64,000 nt of DNA from NCBI GenBank assembly GCA_013398295.1, contig VZSF01000873.1:186001-250000 (forward strand), in the 5' to 3' direction. The position numbers were made by a program, and so were the translations under genes. Of this stretch, positions 10,801 through 25,062 are shown in pieces (the stretch's first letter is position 1; every line of letters starts with the position of its first letter). The stretch is from Chionis minor (lineage: Eukaryota > Chordata > Aves > Charadriiformes > Chionididae). Under the pieces are notes generated by a model, which saw only the letters and a list, made by a program, of their open reading frames with translations, had not been told where the DNA came from and did not search any database.

Positions 10801-13800
10801 CCTAAAAAGCTGAGGAGTCCAAGAAAAGAGAATCTAATAGCTAATGGTGAAATAAAAGTTGCTACTCCCAGCTGACAGGCAGCAAGGAAAAGCACTTTCT
10901 AACCACTTAGAGATAAAAACATAGAGGCTGACAAAGAAATAATGCAGCCTGTTACTAAACTGGTTTCAGTTTATCATAAATAATTATAATATTATACATA
11001 ATCAGAACATGGTCTTCCTCTCTTTTCAGTCCTGACAGGAGCCACACAATGGCTCAATATTCACTGAATCCGTGAGGACGGGAGTAAGCCCTTCTGCGCG
11101 GAGTGAAGTCGGACCATCGTGCCGCAGCAGCCACCACCTTCACCCAGTTCTGCTGGAACTGTGCTTAAACTAGGACGTGCCAAAGTTCAGGATACAGCTC
11201 TGTCAACACTGGCAGGCTGGAAAGCCACAGCTCCCAGCACCAGACCTACTGGACACAAGCCCTCAGCAGGCCTGCGGGCATCAAGTTTGGAGATGACCCA
11301 GATGTACCAAACTTCGTATGGCTGAGCAGCGTGACGGTGCCGGCCGCAGGCTGTGGTGATGGTGCCTGGTCCCACGGGCAGTCAGCAGCCAGATTCCCCT
11401 AAAGTTTGATGCTCACCCTGGCAGTCCCAGAGCTGAAGAAAGATGATCAGCACAAAACACAGTGATACAGGCAAACTGCAGCTAGACAACAGAACTCGTC
11501 TATTTGGACATCAAACACTTCCAGATATTTCCAAAACACACTGAAACAACCAGATTATACCAAGTGGAATTCCAGGCATTGGGTACCAGGGTAAGATTAG
11601 ACTCTAAAGCTTATCTAAATAACACCTCCTATTCTTAATGACACTATGCAACAGCTGTTAATGCTAAGCTACAAGGAATTGCCACCCAAAGTAGTTTGGT
11701 GCACTTTACTTTTAACTTCCTGTTGACAAGCGGTAATGTACCACTATTAAATAAAAACACACTCTTCACAACATTAATGACAAAAGCAAATGATAGGTCT
11801 TCCTTTCTGACCACATGAAGGCTTTCAGTAACTGTAGCATTTACTAAGCAAAAAGGAATTGAGCTTTTGGGAGGTCAAATGGGTTGATAACTTGGCTAGC
11901 TGTCTCAGCTGAAACAGGAATAGGAAGTCAGATGAAACAATTTGCCTTTGACACAGAAAAAAATGTTTATTTTTGTTAATCGGATAACAAAACCTTGGGA
12001 TAGGTTAACTCCTGGAGCTGGAATGTTTACAGTTTAGATAGGGCATGTTCAGAAGATATTTGTGACATTGGCCTGTTCTAACACCAAGGATTTTTCGAAG
12101 GTATTTGTAAACACGCATTGTTAAAATGAAAGCAATGTAACATTGTTTGACAGAGGGGCCAACTTCATGTGTTTGTTCACAGTACTTATGCTTCTTCTAA
12201 GAAGAAACTAACTGGGCTGTCAGGCTTCTCTGGATGGAGATGGCTCCTCTTCCACAGCAGCCAAAGCCGCGTCTGGAGCAAGCAGCGTCCTGACTGCAAG
12301 GCAAGCAGGTCAAGGCAAGTGGAGACGTGACCCAAAGCCAGACCTTGACAGTGACAGAGAGAAATTTCTTAGGGCCAAGGGAAGCCTGCAGGGTTTGCCA
12401 GAAACCAAAGAACAACTCAGCTGACTGAGACAACGAAATTGGTCCTCCACTGAATTCTGAGAAAAAAAATTACTGAACACCATATACTGGAAAAAATAAA
12501 TAACACATATTTAGCTATTTATTTTTAGAAGGGATGATCTGATTTTTTTCAGCACTTGCAGTAAGATGATACCTTTAACATCTCTGTCATTTCATTCTGT
12601 CAGTCCAATAAAACTGCCAACTTGTAAGATTATAGTCCTACAGTCTTGTTTATTACACGCATCAAAAAGCACTTTCACACAACTTTAGATTTACATCAAC
12701 AGCAAACAAAGAATAAGTTAATTCTTGTTTTGTAAAAATTTTTGTGTGACTGCTCAGTGCGTAAGACTAACAAGTATGTTTTAATTTGCCCCTATCTAAT
12801 CTTACAGTCAAATATGCTGCCCATTATTATAGAAGAAACACGCTGTTCAAGGTAACCAAGATAAAACAGGTAAAACATTGAGAACTGCCCTTGATCCAAA
12901 CACGTCTCAATGACTTAGAAAGCTGGGGGGACACACTACCCAGTGGTAACTTTCGAGTCTTAGCTACAATGACGTTCAGTGAATCAAAGACAGAGTCAAA
13001 TCTGAAGATTAGACCTTGGGGAAGTCCCTATCACTAATATAAGCATTTTCCATTAAGAAAACAACATGAATAGCTACTGACTATACTGGAGTCTGACAAG
13101 AAACGATACAGTCATTAAGAAGCAAGAGCAGAGGTTTGGACCTGTACACGAGCAGGTTGTTTTGAAACTAAACACACACATTTACTGAAGTGACTACTAC
13201 TGCTTCTCACAACTGGTTATTAAACTAATCAGAGCGTATCCCTAAACTACGCCTCTGCCAGTCCCTCAGTGAGCCCTACCAAAGTCAGCTGCAACCGGAG
13301 ACGACGAAAAGACGGAGCGTTGAATAAGTCCCAGCGCTGGCGAGACCTGCAGAGGCGAAAAAGAGAAGTAAACTCCAGTAACAATCTCCTGACCATGCTC
13401 CTCTCTGCTTGTCCTCTCCACATCCATGTTTGCTCTCTCTCCAGCCCATCCATGGGAAGAGCCATGAGCCCAGCACACTGGGAGACAGCTCCTGGGAGGG
13501 AGGGGGTCTGCTGTAGGCGATTCCTTCCACATTTCCTGCTGCCCCAGCGCAGAGGAGCCCCACGGTGCCCACACCATCAATCAGGATGTGTATATAGGGC
13601 ATCTCTAACCTCTAATAGGCTTCACATACATGCTACTCAACATCAGTTGCAAACTATGCTGGAATAACTATAATAGCTTCAACTACCATTAGTCTTACGC
13701 TCTTGACTAACTTCAACACCTACGTATTTTTAAATCACCTATATATTCCCACTTTTATAAATAAACATTTTTAACAAAGCATGATCTATTTTGCTCTGCA

Positions 13801-14000
13801 TCTTTTTAACCAGGTAAGAAAAATATGACATTTTCTTACTCGTGAGTCAAAAAGCATTGCAGCAGCTTGGCTGGTGACACTGTCTATCACACAACGCAGT
13901 ATTGTCTCAATGCTGCCCTGCCCTCTCCCACCTGACTTTCTGCATCCACCTTCTCTCTCTGTGTTTCAGGCTGTAAAAGCTCACAAGAAGGTTTTTGCCT
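4881..14000 (-). other. RNF144B intron 1, no recognised element
   Basis: Mostly unique AT-rich sequence with GC-richer stretches at about 5.2-5.4, 5.9-6.5, 11.1-11.4 and 13.25-13.57 kb. Open frames in these patches (up to 139 codons) run on both strands over the same DNA and show no domain. A perfect 9-bp hairpin lies at 5662-5682, an A run at 10332-10346 and a T run at 10682-10693. No mobile element was recognised. Confidence 0.55.
5662..5685. repeat. Short palindrome
   Basis: ttataaccc, loop aaa, then gggttataa. The right arm also forms the palindrome gggttataaccc with the next three bases. No function is apparent. Confidence 0.6.
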
Positions 14001-17000
14001 GTACAGCATCAAGCACAGGGAACACAGTTTCTCAGGGGCTCGATGCAAGTACTTAGAAACCCAGATACCACTACAAGACATAATAAAGCAGAAGTGTACA
14101 TCAAATGCAGTTAGAGGTTTGCACTCATCATTCCCTCACTTCAATTCCAAATTTCAGCCTTCATTACAGAAATAATTTCAAAGGCGGACGGCAACCTGTA
14201 AACATACAAGATTTCAGGCTCAAGAGCCTTAGTATATGTTAACAGCTGGGTAGCCTCTACATGATCTTAGCCATGAAGTCGAAGTCTCGCCAACGGGAGT
14301 GCTCCCAATGGCTGCAATGGACCTGCTTATGTCTGCAAAGACAAGCAACTAGGAGCAGTTGAAAGAAGCTGTCCCACTTCTCAAAACATGCAGAAAAAAT
14401 AGTATCTGGAACACAGCACTGAAGGAACTCATAGACATACTATAGGGTGAGAATCTTACAGAAACCTTTCTGAAGTTATCTTTCTGCCAGATGGTCTTTT
14501 AAATATGACCATGACAACAAATGCCCCTCAAATAGGCATTTTGTCCTCGTTGTTAAGGAATTATGAAAACAAGCTATAGTAAGAATTCTTGACTCCTTCT
14601 CCGCTCCTCTCCCCACAACTGCATGTTTCCTTCACTGGTTGGTCCATCCCAAAATGTGTAAAGCTAAGTCAACAAAAGGGTTGAAACTGGACAAGCCATG
14701 TACGCTGCTTGGGTATTTGCAATAAAAACATTGACCAATTCAAAAAACACACCTCTTTAAAGTAGTATCAGCTAAATTTTTTTATATANTCCAGGCAAAG
14801 GGCATGATTGCCTTTACCACAAATCCTCCCTGGAGACTGTGATGGAGATTCTCCACCACTGACCCCATCAGTGCAAGCGTGGAGAGGTCAGGAAGGTGCA
14901 AGACTGCATCCTCTCCATTGTGCAAAACTTCAGCAAGAAAGTTATTGCTGGCCCTATGGATGTTATCTTAGCCCTATAATGGATAAACCCTATTGTGAAG
15001 GGTTCCAGGGTCAGTGAAAAAGCCCAGAGGATCAGCTAGTTTTACCCATTGACTGCATCTTTGTAACCTTCTTTTTTTGAAGGGGGGAAGACCAGCTTGT
15101 TTTCCTTCTTCACGTCCCCACCTCCACCCATCAGAATGCTTCCAAAATTATCACAGGCAGAACATATGAACTTTCCCATCTACTGCTCAGACATAACCAG
15201 TGTCAGCCTGCACATCACAGCTTCTAGTTAGTCCTGGAATTTTCTTTGCATGCAAATGATTAGCCTATATACTAGCTGTCATGAAATGTGTTTTTTCTTC
15301 TATGCACATAGGGGTTTAGAGCACACAATTTTGAATGATTTGTGGCTCTATATACATGAGCAAGGAATACACCCCTAAGCCACAGCAACATACAGTACAT
15401 AAAAGCATAAGTAGAGGTAGCCTTGAAGGACCCGTTTCAGTCCCTGAACACAGAGATACAGCTTTTCTGTTGCAATGGTTTTTCCTTTTTGCAAACATAT
15501 AGAGCACCTAAAGGTTTTCAGTTCTACACATTTACTCCTTGGCAGTCTGAAGATACAATAGTTTGTATAACCAAATGTGAACATCAAAGCTTCTGTCAGA
15601 CACCCAGACAGCGTCCACTCTTTGAGTAATTACTCATGTCTTATACTTTCCCTCCTCTCCTAGTTATTACAGGAAAGTGAAAGGCAGAAAAGCTTGCAGC
15701 AGACAAAAATACTGACATTCTCAATTAAAGGGAGAAACATGAGCCTGACAGTAAAATGGTATTTTTTTCCTCATGGTAAAAAGTAATTCTGTACTCTGCC
15801 TCCTAATCAGCATCTCTTGTCTCTCCTTCAGACATGTAGAACAACTCCCCATGATGGCTGCGTCTTCCTGTCTCTAGCGCACAGGAAGAAGCTCCATGCA
15901 TGGGATGTGTTCTAGCGTGCATGGACTCACACTCACAAGCTGGACTCTTCCACAGTCACATGCTGGCTATAGTTTTCATGAATAGCAGGTCTTGACTTCA
16001 CCATCTTCACTGATAACAGCTCCAGACCAACACCAAAACCCAGACCTTATCAAGTCCCAATTCTGGAACCACACAATAGTCCCACTCTCACTAACCCAAC
16101 TGCCCTTATTTATGGTCTTGGAAGTCTGTCACACAGGTACAGAACTTCTCATTAGGTTTTATGTAAACACAATTTAAACAAACAGTCCCTTGACTACAGC
16201 ATGTCTGGGACTGCCTTACTTCAGAGAGGTTAACCATTCTGTAGCAGGAGCCAGATTACACATCCCAAATCGCTGTGCCTGATGCTGGTTGGCTTTAGGA
16301 CTCCAGAGACCCTGACTCACTCAGGAACACACAGCACAAGGATGCTCAGAGGTCCTGTAGTCAGGTAGCCCAAACTTCACCAAAGTCAAAACTGTACTTG
16401 CAAGCACCAAGGACATTCAAAGAATCAGGTAAACTGATGGCATTTCTAATTACAGTTTTTCTCTTGGAGGCTGAGCAGATTCCCACAGAAATACAAGAAG
16501 AAAGCACCCAGGTCTTGGGCAACCCACAATACTTTTTTCTTTATTAAAATAGAGTAAGAGGAACCAGAAATGGGGAACACTTACATCATCGTGTGCAAGT
16601 TATCAACACACACAAAGAGATCTAGGAAACTGCAACAACAAAATGTGTTTTATATAGCTACATTTTTTTAAAGTGTGTTAGCAATGCAGTTAACCTAGTC
16701 GTGTTCTTAAGCCTAGAAATTTCCACTCAGCACTTCTCCTCCCTGGAAGACTAAGAGTTGGAAAAGTCCCACTTCAGTAGGAAGTGAAGGATGAGGTCCT
16801 TTGTAATTTGAGATACTATCTTTTTTCTTTTTTTTATGAGTGTTTTAGTATCTGCTAGCAATGATCTACTTTATGAATGCAATGCCCACTCAGTTCCCAC
16901 TGAGCCGAAATCATTTACAAGAGACACAGAGAAAGATTACTGAACACTATTTTCTTACTCATCAGCACAAAGTTATTTGGCACAAGCATGTCCGTAAATA

Positions 17001-20000
17001 TTTGCCCAAGACTGGGTAAATTTGCAGTGTACGATGGCCCTCAGACCTGTACTTCCCTCTATCAAGTGAGAAGGCTCATAGTCTAGCACTGGAGCTCAGC
17101 TGTGCTTCAGCAAAAATGCAAAATGCTGGAGGCTGAGCTTAGTATCATTGCTGTCTTTCCCTTTGGATCTGTTCTTTTTCGTTTTGTTCAATGTTCCCCT
17201 CCACAAACAAAAAGAAGATTAATTTTGGGATGGAATGAATGTAAGGTTATTCCTGGCTATTGGGTAATGAAGAGAATTTGTGAAGTGCATTACACAGGGC
17301 TGGGCTTTGGCATGGGGAAGCTGGAAGGAGAGGAGGGAACAGTACCCACCTCCTGGCGAATGCGCAGAGGAAGAGGACAGATCCAGAACCATTTTCAGCC
17401 TCAGGAAGCTGAAGGCAATGCCTGCTTTGGTATGTGCAAGGAGGTCCGATGGACTCAGTTCACAGCGGCGCTGGCAGCCTGCCACAGTATTTTGTTCACG
17501 TGTGCTTGTGACATCCATGGGCCCAGGGCTGTAATTATGGTCTCACAGTACTACTAGCCCAGGAGATATTTATGGATCTGATACGTACAATCTATAGGCA
17601 CTGTGTAGTTTTCAGGCACATTCAAGAACACTCCCCACTCACGGAGAGGGACAGCAAGTCTATAGCAGGTTTTTTTGAGCTACATGTCAAAGCAATACAC
17701 TCCACTGGGTCTCACCACTAGCAGTCACTGAAGGGTCTGGACAGGCTGGATCGCAGGCACAGGGCTCAGACATACCATAGATATTATCAGAGGCATACTA
17801 GTGAACAGGGAACCGGGTTAAGTATTAGTGTTGCTTGTTTTCCTGTAAAGTGACTTGCTGCTTTTCACAGCTGCATTTCAAACTTAAGAAGATAATAAGG
17901 ACAAGTACGTACTTTCCTCCTCCACCAGAAGGGAAAGGCCAGATAGCCACTTTCACGTTGTTTATTTATTTCTACAAAGCTTATGAAGCATTTAGAGAAT
18001 AGAGTGTAATCCATGAACCTAGCTAGAGAGAAACAACCCCATATTGTTTGCTATTTATATTATTAACTTTTGCTCTAAAGTATACCACCACACAAACAAA
18101 ATCGCCAAAATGTCACCATCTGTGGGAAAGAAGACCGTGACTATCAGTGAGGAACACGCAGGATAGAGTTCAGCATGGGAAACAGAAACTATACCAGGTT
18201 GCCAAATGCTATTCCTACATGAAGTGTAGGGAGGTTTCTGTGTCCTTGTATAAGCAGATGGCACTTTGTGCTAAATACCCACATGGGACAGTAAGATACA
18301 TGAGAGAAAAGGAGTCTGATTCTCATCACACGGGCTTGGCTCCGGAATAGCTCTAGTTTATTTTGAAGGAATACCTCCCACTTTACCACAGCTTCAGACA
18401 CTCTGCAAACACAAACTATAATCTAAAGCATTACTTTCAGCAGCACAACTGCAGTCATCCCCTTATCAATGTGCTGTGTTTTTTCCAATGTAGCTTACGT
18501 CCACTGAGGGAACAGTTTCAGCCACCTTCATGCTATGACAACCCATGCACCCACTCACATTCAGGCATAGGCAAGTCCTAAACAGGACAAGAATCAGGTG
18601 AATGTATTTGTTTCGGAAAATATTTAAGGACAGGATTTGGAAACTTCTGTTTCCAGAAATCCTGGTATTCCAAACCCATTGCTTGCCCTTAACCAAGATC
18701 ACTTACCCTTCAGGCTGAGGGTAACCAAACGTATTACGTTGCTGTGCCTGCTCACAGCCCGCTGGAAAGCTGCATGGGGGCATTTCAGTCACAGCCCGTA
18801 TCTCTGTTAAAATTTACTTCTTAAAAGCATTGAGTGTCTATTTACCAAGAGGATGGGAAGTCACCCTGCAGCGCTTACTTAACTATAGTCATCCTAAATA
18901 TTTTACTACTTACAGTGCTCTCTGAAGGAAGATGTTTGTTATTGTCATATACAGTTAGGAAGCAGAGTGCCTTTGTATTACAGAAAATACAGAGCTTTAT
19001 AATAAACCAGCCTGAAACATCTTCATTACCGAAGCAGCTTTGTACTGAGAAAGCAGCGCAAACATACCAGCAAATGCAATTTTCTGTTCTCAGTGTAAGA
19101 AAATTTTAAAATGCAAACAAGAAAACAAATGTATTGTATATTTAGTATGTGCTTACATAAACCACATAACTCTAAACCCTGAACAGATTAGAAGTGTATG
19201 CTCACACATATAATACAGAACAGTATATTTTTCCTTCCTGATACCAGCTGTACAAGGCTGTGGCAGAAGAAACGCCTTTAAACCAGGAGGAAATCTCTGC
19301 ATTTTAAACTCGGGCTCCCTCCAGCTTCATCAGATGTGTTTTCAGTATGAAGGGAGTTCTTGTATTTAAACTAAAACAGATATATGACTGACAGTATGCC
19401 ATCTTAGCAACGGCTTTCCACACAGATATGTCCTCATACTGCAGCATTTTCAAACACTTCACACAGATATTTCTTTAAAAGTTACACTGAGAAAAGTAAC
19501 TTCACCCTTTCGGGAAGTACTTGATGTCCATTTAATTTTCTGTGCCTTTAATAATCAGTACTCCAAGATTTCCTTTTGCCTCGGCTCAAAGCACCACACA
19601 GTTCAATTTTAGACATGACACAAATAACGTTTATTTCTGCTCTTTAATCATTCTCGTCCTTACCTTTTTTTTAACTAAGCCTTTTCCACTTTCTTCCATT
19701 AGAAGCAAAAGCTGGCTTTCTGTTGTTTTCAGTGTACCCTTTGCTTTTAAGGAAAAAAATACACAGCAAGCTCTATTCCAACATACCTTGAAAGGAGAGT
19801 AGGATTCACTGCCAGCTGTGTGACTTTTCAGTAGCTGCACTCAGATTCCAGCGTTCCCAAGAACCACGATGTCACAAACCCCTGACGCTCGCAACCAGGA
19901 GCAGAGGCAGATTGCTCTCGCACGCCCTTCCTCTTCTCCCGGTATCTGACAGCTGTACACTTTTTAGGACTGCAGCAGGACTTGTCTCCCAGCCCCTTCG

Positions 20001-23000
20001 CCACCCTGATAAATCATCCCCTCCCTGCTATTAAGAGAATGCTGCCATTATATCTTAAAAGCACGTCACAGCTTGTATGCAGTAGCTGTGGGAAAGCTGC
20101 ATTTATTTATACAGGAAGCTTGAGTACAGCACTTCCTACTTCCCATCTGAGTCTCAATTCAACTGCAGGTGATTACTTAAACCCTGTCAGCTTCCAGCCA
20201 ATGCATACCCTATGTTCTTATTTGGATATCCGGGCTGCTTTTTATAACAACTCCCATCTGAGTCCTGACAAGATAAAACTGAAAGGGACAAGGCATTAGA
20301 TGCGACACATAAAAAAAAACCCCTCACAATTACCATTTAACCTGTTTTAGGATAGCAGTTTGTATCGCAGCTGCCCTACTGGCAGATGATGTTTGAAACA
20401 TTGCTGGCTTCTGCTTATCTCCATATGTGAAAAATGTCATCCAAAAGCAAAGTGATTTCTTCACATTGGAGGGGAAGGAGGCAAAAATCTAAACTCACAA
20501 GTAAAGTATCAGTCTCGTTTCAAATCTGAGTGCTTAATAATGATGGTGCTTAGCTTATTCTCCCAATACTAATTTTCACTCTTTAAGCTGGGCTCATGTG
20601 CAAGAGGGGTTGGAAATACTGCAGTTCTCTACTCCAAAACTACGGGTGTGATTCACACCAGCAGGAGAAGGTATTATTGTGCCACTTGACACCAAACCCC
20701 CGAGAACTTTTCCTGCTGTAAGAAATGTACCACAGCCGCAGATAAGAAGTACAGACACATCACAGTGCAGGCGTGCAGAAAAAAAGAGGGAGAAACAAGT
20801 ATAGGTGCTAATCTATAATTTTCTTTTTATGATGAAATAAGTTTACTTTGTACTTCATACAATTAGTGCTGGTGTTTTGCCTCCAGGACTTCACTGTGAA
20901 GCCTGATGTGTAGACATTTCTTCTGGGGTGTACAGAAACTCACAGCTGAGCTTTTAGTTATTTTCAGACAATTATACTGCGGCAGATTAATTTAAGGAAA
21001 AAGGCAGAAAGCTTGTGCAAGTCTAATTCAGCCTCCTTGCACCTATGCATTACAGCTTTGCTTGAATTATCATCACATACTCTTTTCCCCTTGGAATAAG
21101 TACAAACTTTATCAATCTGTTTGGTATTGGGTGTTTGTATCTGGGGAAGAAGGGAATAGTCACCAGAAAAAATACAGCCTTTCCAACATGTGGAATCATG
21201 TTGATCCCCACAGTATTCATCAATAGGATTACAGTAGGATTAGGCAACCAAGAGCCATGTCACAGATATCACCACTTGAGCTAGTCGAACATTTCCCAGC
21301 AGTAGCAGACTTTTATCCTCAGCAGTGACCCATCCTAGGCAGTACTCAAGAAACACTTGGGGCTCAGAGCTATTTTTCAGGCTGCAGAGCAGTAGTGAAA
21401 ATGTGGAATTCAGCGTCAAACTTCACAATTAGTAAAAGGAGTCTCCTCCAGTGGCTAGATTTTCATCCTCCATCTTCTGTTTTAGTATGAAATAGCTCAA
21501 GCCTCTACCACTGGCTTTTCACCACCTCCCCTCTCTTCTCCCTCCCTCTGTTCCAGGTCCATACTTTCTTCCTGCAGCCTCTACCTTTGCTACTCTGCCT
21601 CCATCACACAGGTACTCGTTAGGCCAGAGATGAAGTGCAGCAAGAAAAATGCCCCTGCTCTCAGCACCACAGCACTGGAACAGCACAAGGACAATGACCT
21701 CAAGGAGAAGAGTGGTGAGAGAGGGAGGATGAAGGAAGTGAAGTCATCCGTGCAGGTGTAGGGAAAATGGCAGGGCAGTGGGACAAGCAGTAGAGCAGGG
21801 CAGCTGCCAGCAGCAAAGCAGCAAAAGCAGCATCTGGTTTGGTACTTAGTTCTTGCTGGCACAATGAAGCAAAAACAAGCTTCACTGCAGTAGCCTCCCT
21901 CAGTCAGGAGAAACAACTGCAAATAAAGGCTAATCATCTTTCCTTCAGATAAATGATGAGGCCAGCTTGTATCCAGGGAGGCTGTTCTCGTTAATTAAGA
22001 AAACTAGAATAGTCCATTAAAATGCAGATAAATTCCGTAAACTTCAGCTGCAAACATCACATGGTATTTCTATCCGGTTTCCTACTATGTATCTCTATGC
22101 ATGAAAGCTACAACGTGACTGCACAAATCTGCAAAACTACTCACAGCAAAATTAAGTCCCCTTAAACATCACAAAATTGGTGAGAAACATCATGCATGTT
22201 TCACAGGGCATTTAATTTTCTGGAAAACGTTTAGATGTGCTCGTTCCAAGCACTCCACTTCCAGAGTATCAAATCCTAAACCGTGGTCCCCTGGTCTGCA
22301 CGCAGGACAATCACTTACTGATGCTCCGTGGACACCTCGCTAGTCCCCCGCTTCTGTCGTCACTTCTGCGTTCGCCCCTACTTCTGTGCACACCCAGGAC
22401 CTCCGCAGCACAGAGGAGCTGAAGGTGACGTGGCACTGTGCAAGAGCTCAGGCTATAAGGACTTGAGATGATCAATACTGACGATCCTTTCCATTGCCAA
22501 CACCAAAAGGCGTGAGCTGGACTGTTACGAGCTCTTCTGTCAAAATGATTTCTTTTCCAGCTATACCTCCAGCCCAGGTGCTTCACAGTTTCATGGAAGC
22601 ACGTCTTCTTGGCAAGCTAATTTTACAGTGTTATGAGTCATGCTAAAATTGCTACCCAGCTCAAATCCCTGAATCTCTTGACCAAGATTGATCGATTTTC
22701 TTTTTGAGCCAACAAATAAATAAAAAGCGCAAGTTCGGAATGCCAGTCAAGGCACAAGCTAAGCCCTTCCCATTTGCTTTCTTCTTCAGTAACAGTGATA
22801 TAAAGCACAAAACCGAGAGGGTCCAATTAATTTTTTTGACACTCTTAACTGATGCTTTTATAACTCCAGGGCTGGGGGAATGGCTGAACCTCTGAGATGA
22901 TACATGCCAAAATGCAACATCACCGCGAATTTTTAGTTGAGTTACTAGCCAGCATAAGAATAAAGGTTGGCATAGTTAATTACTAACTTTGCTGTGTCAT

Positions 23001-24798
23001 CCTTGCAGCTACTTGAAATACTTACAAAATGACTAAGCCACTCTGGCATGAACTAAAATTACTAATTAATTTATGAGGTAGGTGGATAAAAAAGTAATAG
23101 CACTACCACTGAAAAGACCTCTCACATCCCACAAACAGAATACCATTAACAGGAAGTGAAAACACTGGGTTAGCGTATAACTAACGAGCAGTTTCATTGT
23201 GACTCCACATAAAGAACTAGGATTAGCTTGTGAAGAAAAAAAAATTCACTACCCTGATTCACAGTTTTTCAACGACTAAGAAAGAAATAGAATGAAAAAT
23301 AATTGCTATCCATAGGTGTAAAATAAAAACAGGTTTTGTGACAACTTTCTAAAACCAGAGCAGAAGAAAAATGTGTCTTTAACCACTTCACTTACAGTAC
23401 ATGCAAATTATCCATTTTCCTATTGGGAAAAAAAGTATTTGTATATGCAAAACAGTTTCACAAGAAAAATAGATACCAATGCTGAAAACAAAACAGGAAA
23501 GGTTTTTGCACAGTGAGTACACATATATTATCTGAAGTTGCAAGTATGACGCTCCTTATGTCATGGGCTAAGAATAGTTTTCTTCTATGGGAACTATTTT
23601 AAAAGGGGATACCACCATCAAAAGTCATTCGTGGTACTTTCATAAACCTAATGCTTTAAAAAAAGAATCTCTAGTCAATATATGTATTTATATAATCACA
23701 CAATGCTAGAAATCAGATATGACTGCAAAAAATAAAAAGCTATGCAACATTTTGCATGCAGACAAGCTTTACTCAGAATAGCTACAAGAAAATCAGGATC
23801 ACATCTTTTCCTGTTTAAATAACCCTATTGTTCTACAATTCTGACTTGGTATGCAATTCACTCACTGACAAACCAGGCTTGAAATCTTCATTACTCCCTT
23901 TATCTAAAACATAGTAAAACTTTATTATACGGTGTTTTGTATTGGAGTGAAATAAATCAAGTTAAAATTATTTTGAAAGAATAGCAGGTACAAATCTAAA
24001 GAGCTTTTTCTTTTACAGTAAAAAAGTGAGTGGGTCGGCACACTGCCTCCTGAACATTTATAATCATTATGATCTCAAAGCACATGGATTTGTCTTAGAC
24101 ACAAAGAAAAGAGGTAGGTGACTTACACCTATCCTGATCTATGAATAAGGCAGAGAGTAAAATTCATTAAAATGTGTTGGCACAGCAGACCATCTACAAA
24201 CAAAACACAGCCATACGGCTTCCATAAAACTTTATTTCTTCTCTGGAGATATTTTTTTCCTGTGTTTATACTTTGAAGTACTTCCTGACATACTGGAAAT
24301 TAGATTTTGGTATTTGATCCATATAGAACAGCGCTAGAGGAAAGAAAAGTAGAGCCTCACCAGAAAACAGTGAGAAGTCAGCCTGCTACCCTGGTGGGAC
24401 AGCTGGGTTTGGGGTGCTTAGAAAACTCAGCTTGAAGACCAAGGCCAATGGCTTTGACAGTACCAGAGTTTCAGTGCAACTTGTCTTCTTGGGACCTGCA
24501 AGCATTAAGTGTATTTGCCCCCATAGGAAATGCTGCTGGTGGCAGAGCTCTATGGGTAATGCTGCCAGGAGTGGGCCTTTTGCCACCAGCAACTGAACAG
24601 CTCTGCAACAGCTCTACATAAATTTTTAACTTCTGCTAACTCCTGTCTGTTGACTAAGTGCATGAAGAACCAGCTTGTGAAAAGAAAACAAGCCTAGTTG
24701 CTAGGAGTCTGCCATAAATGAAACGCTGATGAATTGCCACCAAACAGCAAAAAGCCAGCCCAGGACAGCCCGCACAACACCCTCAGCCCAGGGCCCAT
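14001..24798 (-). other. RNF144B intron 1, no recognised element
   Basis: AT-rich unique sequence. One undetermined base (n) is at 14789. The longest frame (151 codons, 17102-17557 plus) has no recognisable domain and overlaps a 99-codon frame on the other strand. No RNA gene or mobile element was recognised. Confidence 0.5.
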
Positions 24799-25062
24799 CA
24801 TAGAATGACAGAATGGTCTAGGTTGGTAGGGACGTCAAAGATCATCTAGTCCCAACCCCCCCTGCCATGGGCAAGGACACCTCCCACTAGACCAGGTTGC
24901 TCAAAGCCCCATCCAACCTGGCCTTGAACACTTCCAGGGACAGGGCACCTACAACTTCCCCGGGCAACCTGTTCCACTGTCTCACCACCCTCACGGTGAA
25001 AAATTTCTTCCTGATATCTACTCTAAATCTACCCTCTTCCAGTTTAAAACCATTACCCATCC
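24799..25062 (-). mobile_element. CR1 LINE, 3' fragment
   Basis: Read on the minus strand, the element ends at 24799 with the CR1 tail (cattctgtcattctatg). Toward 25062 lies the 3'UTR, including the complement of cccactagaccaggttgctc, and the end of ORF2. It is 5'-truncated, as usual for CR1 because reverse transcription starts at the 3' end. The left boundary is sharp; the right one (about 25062) is where similarity to the copy at 48.6 kb fades. Confidence 0.88.
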
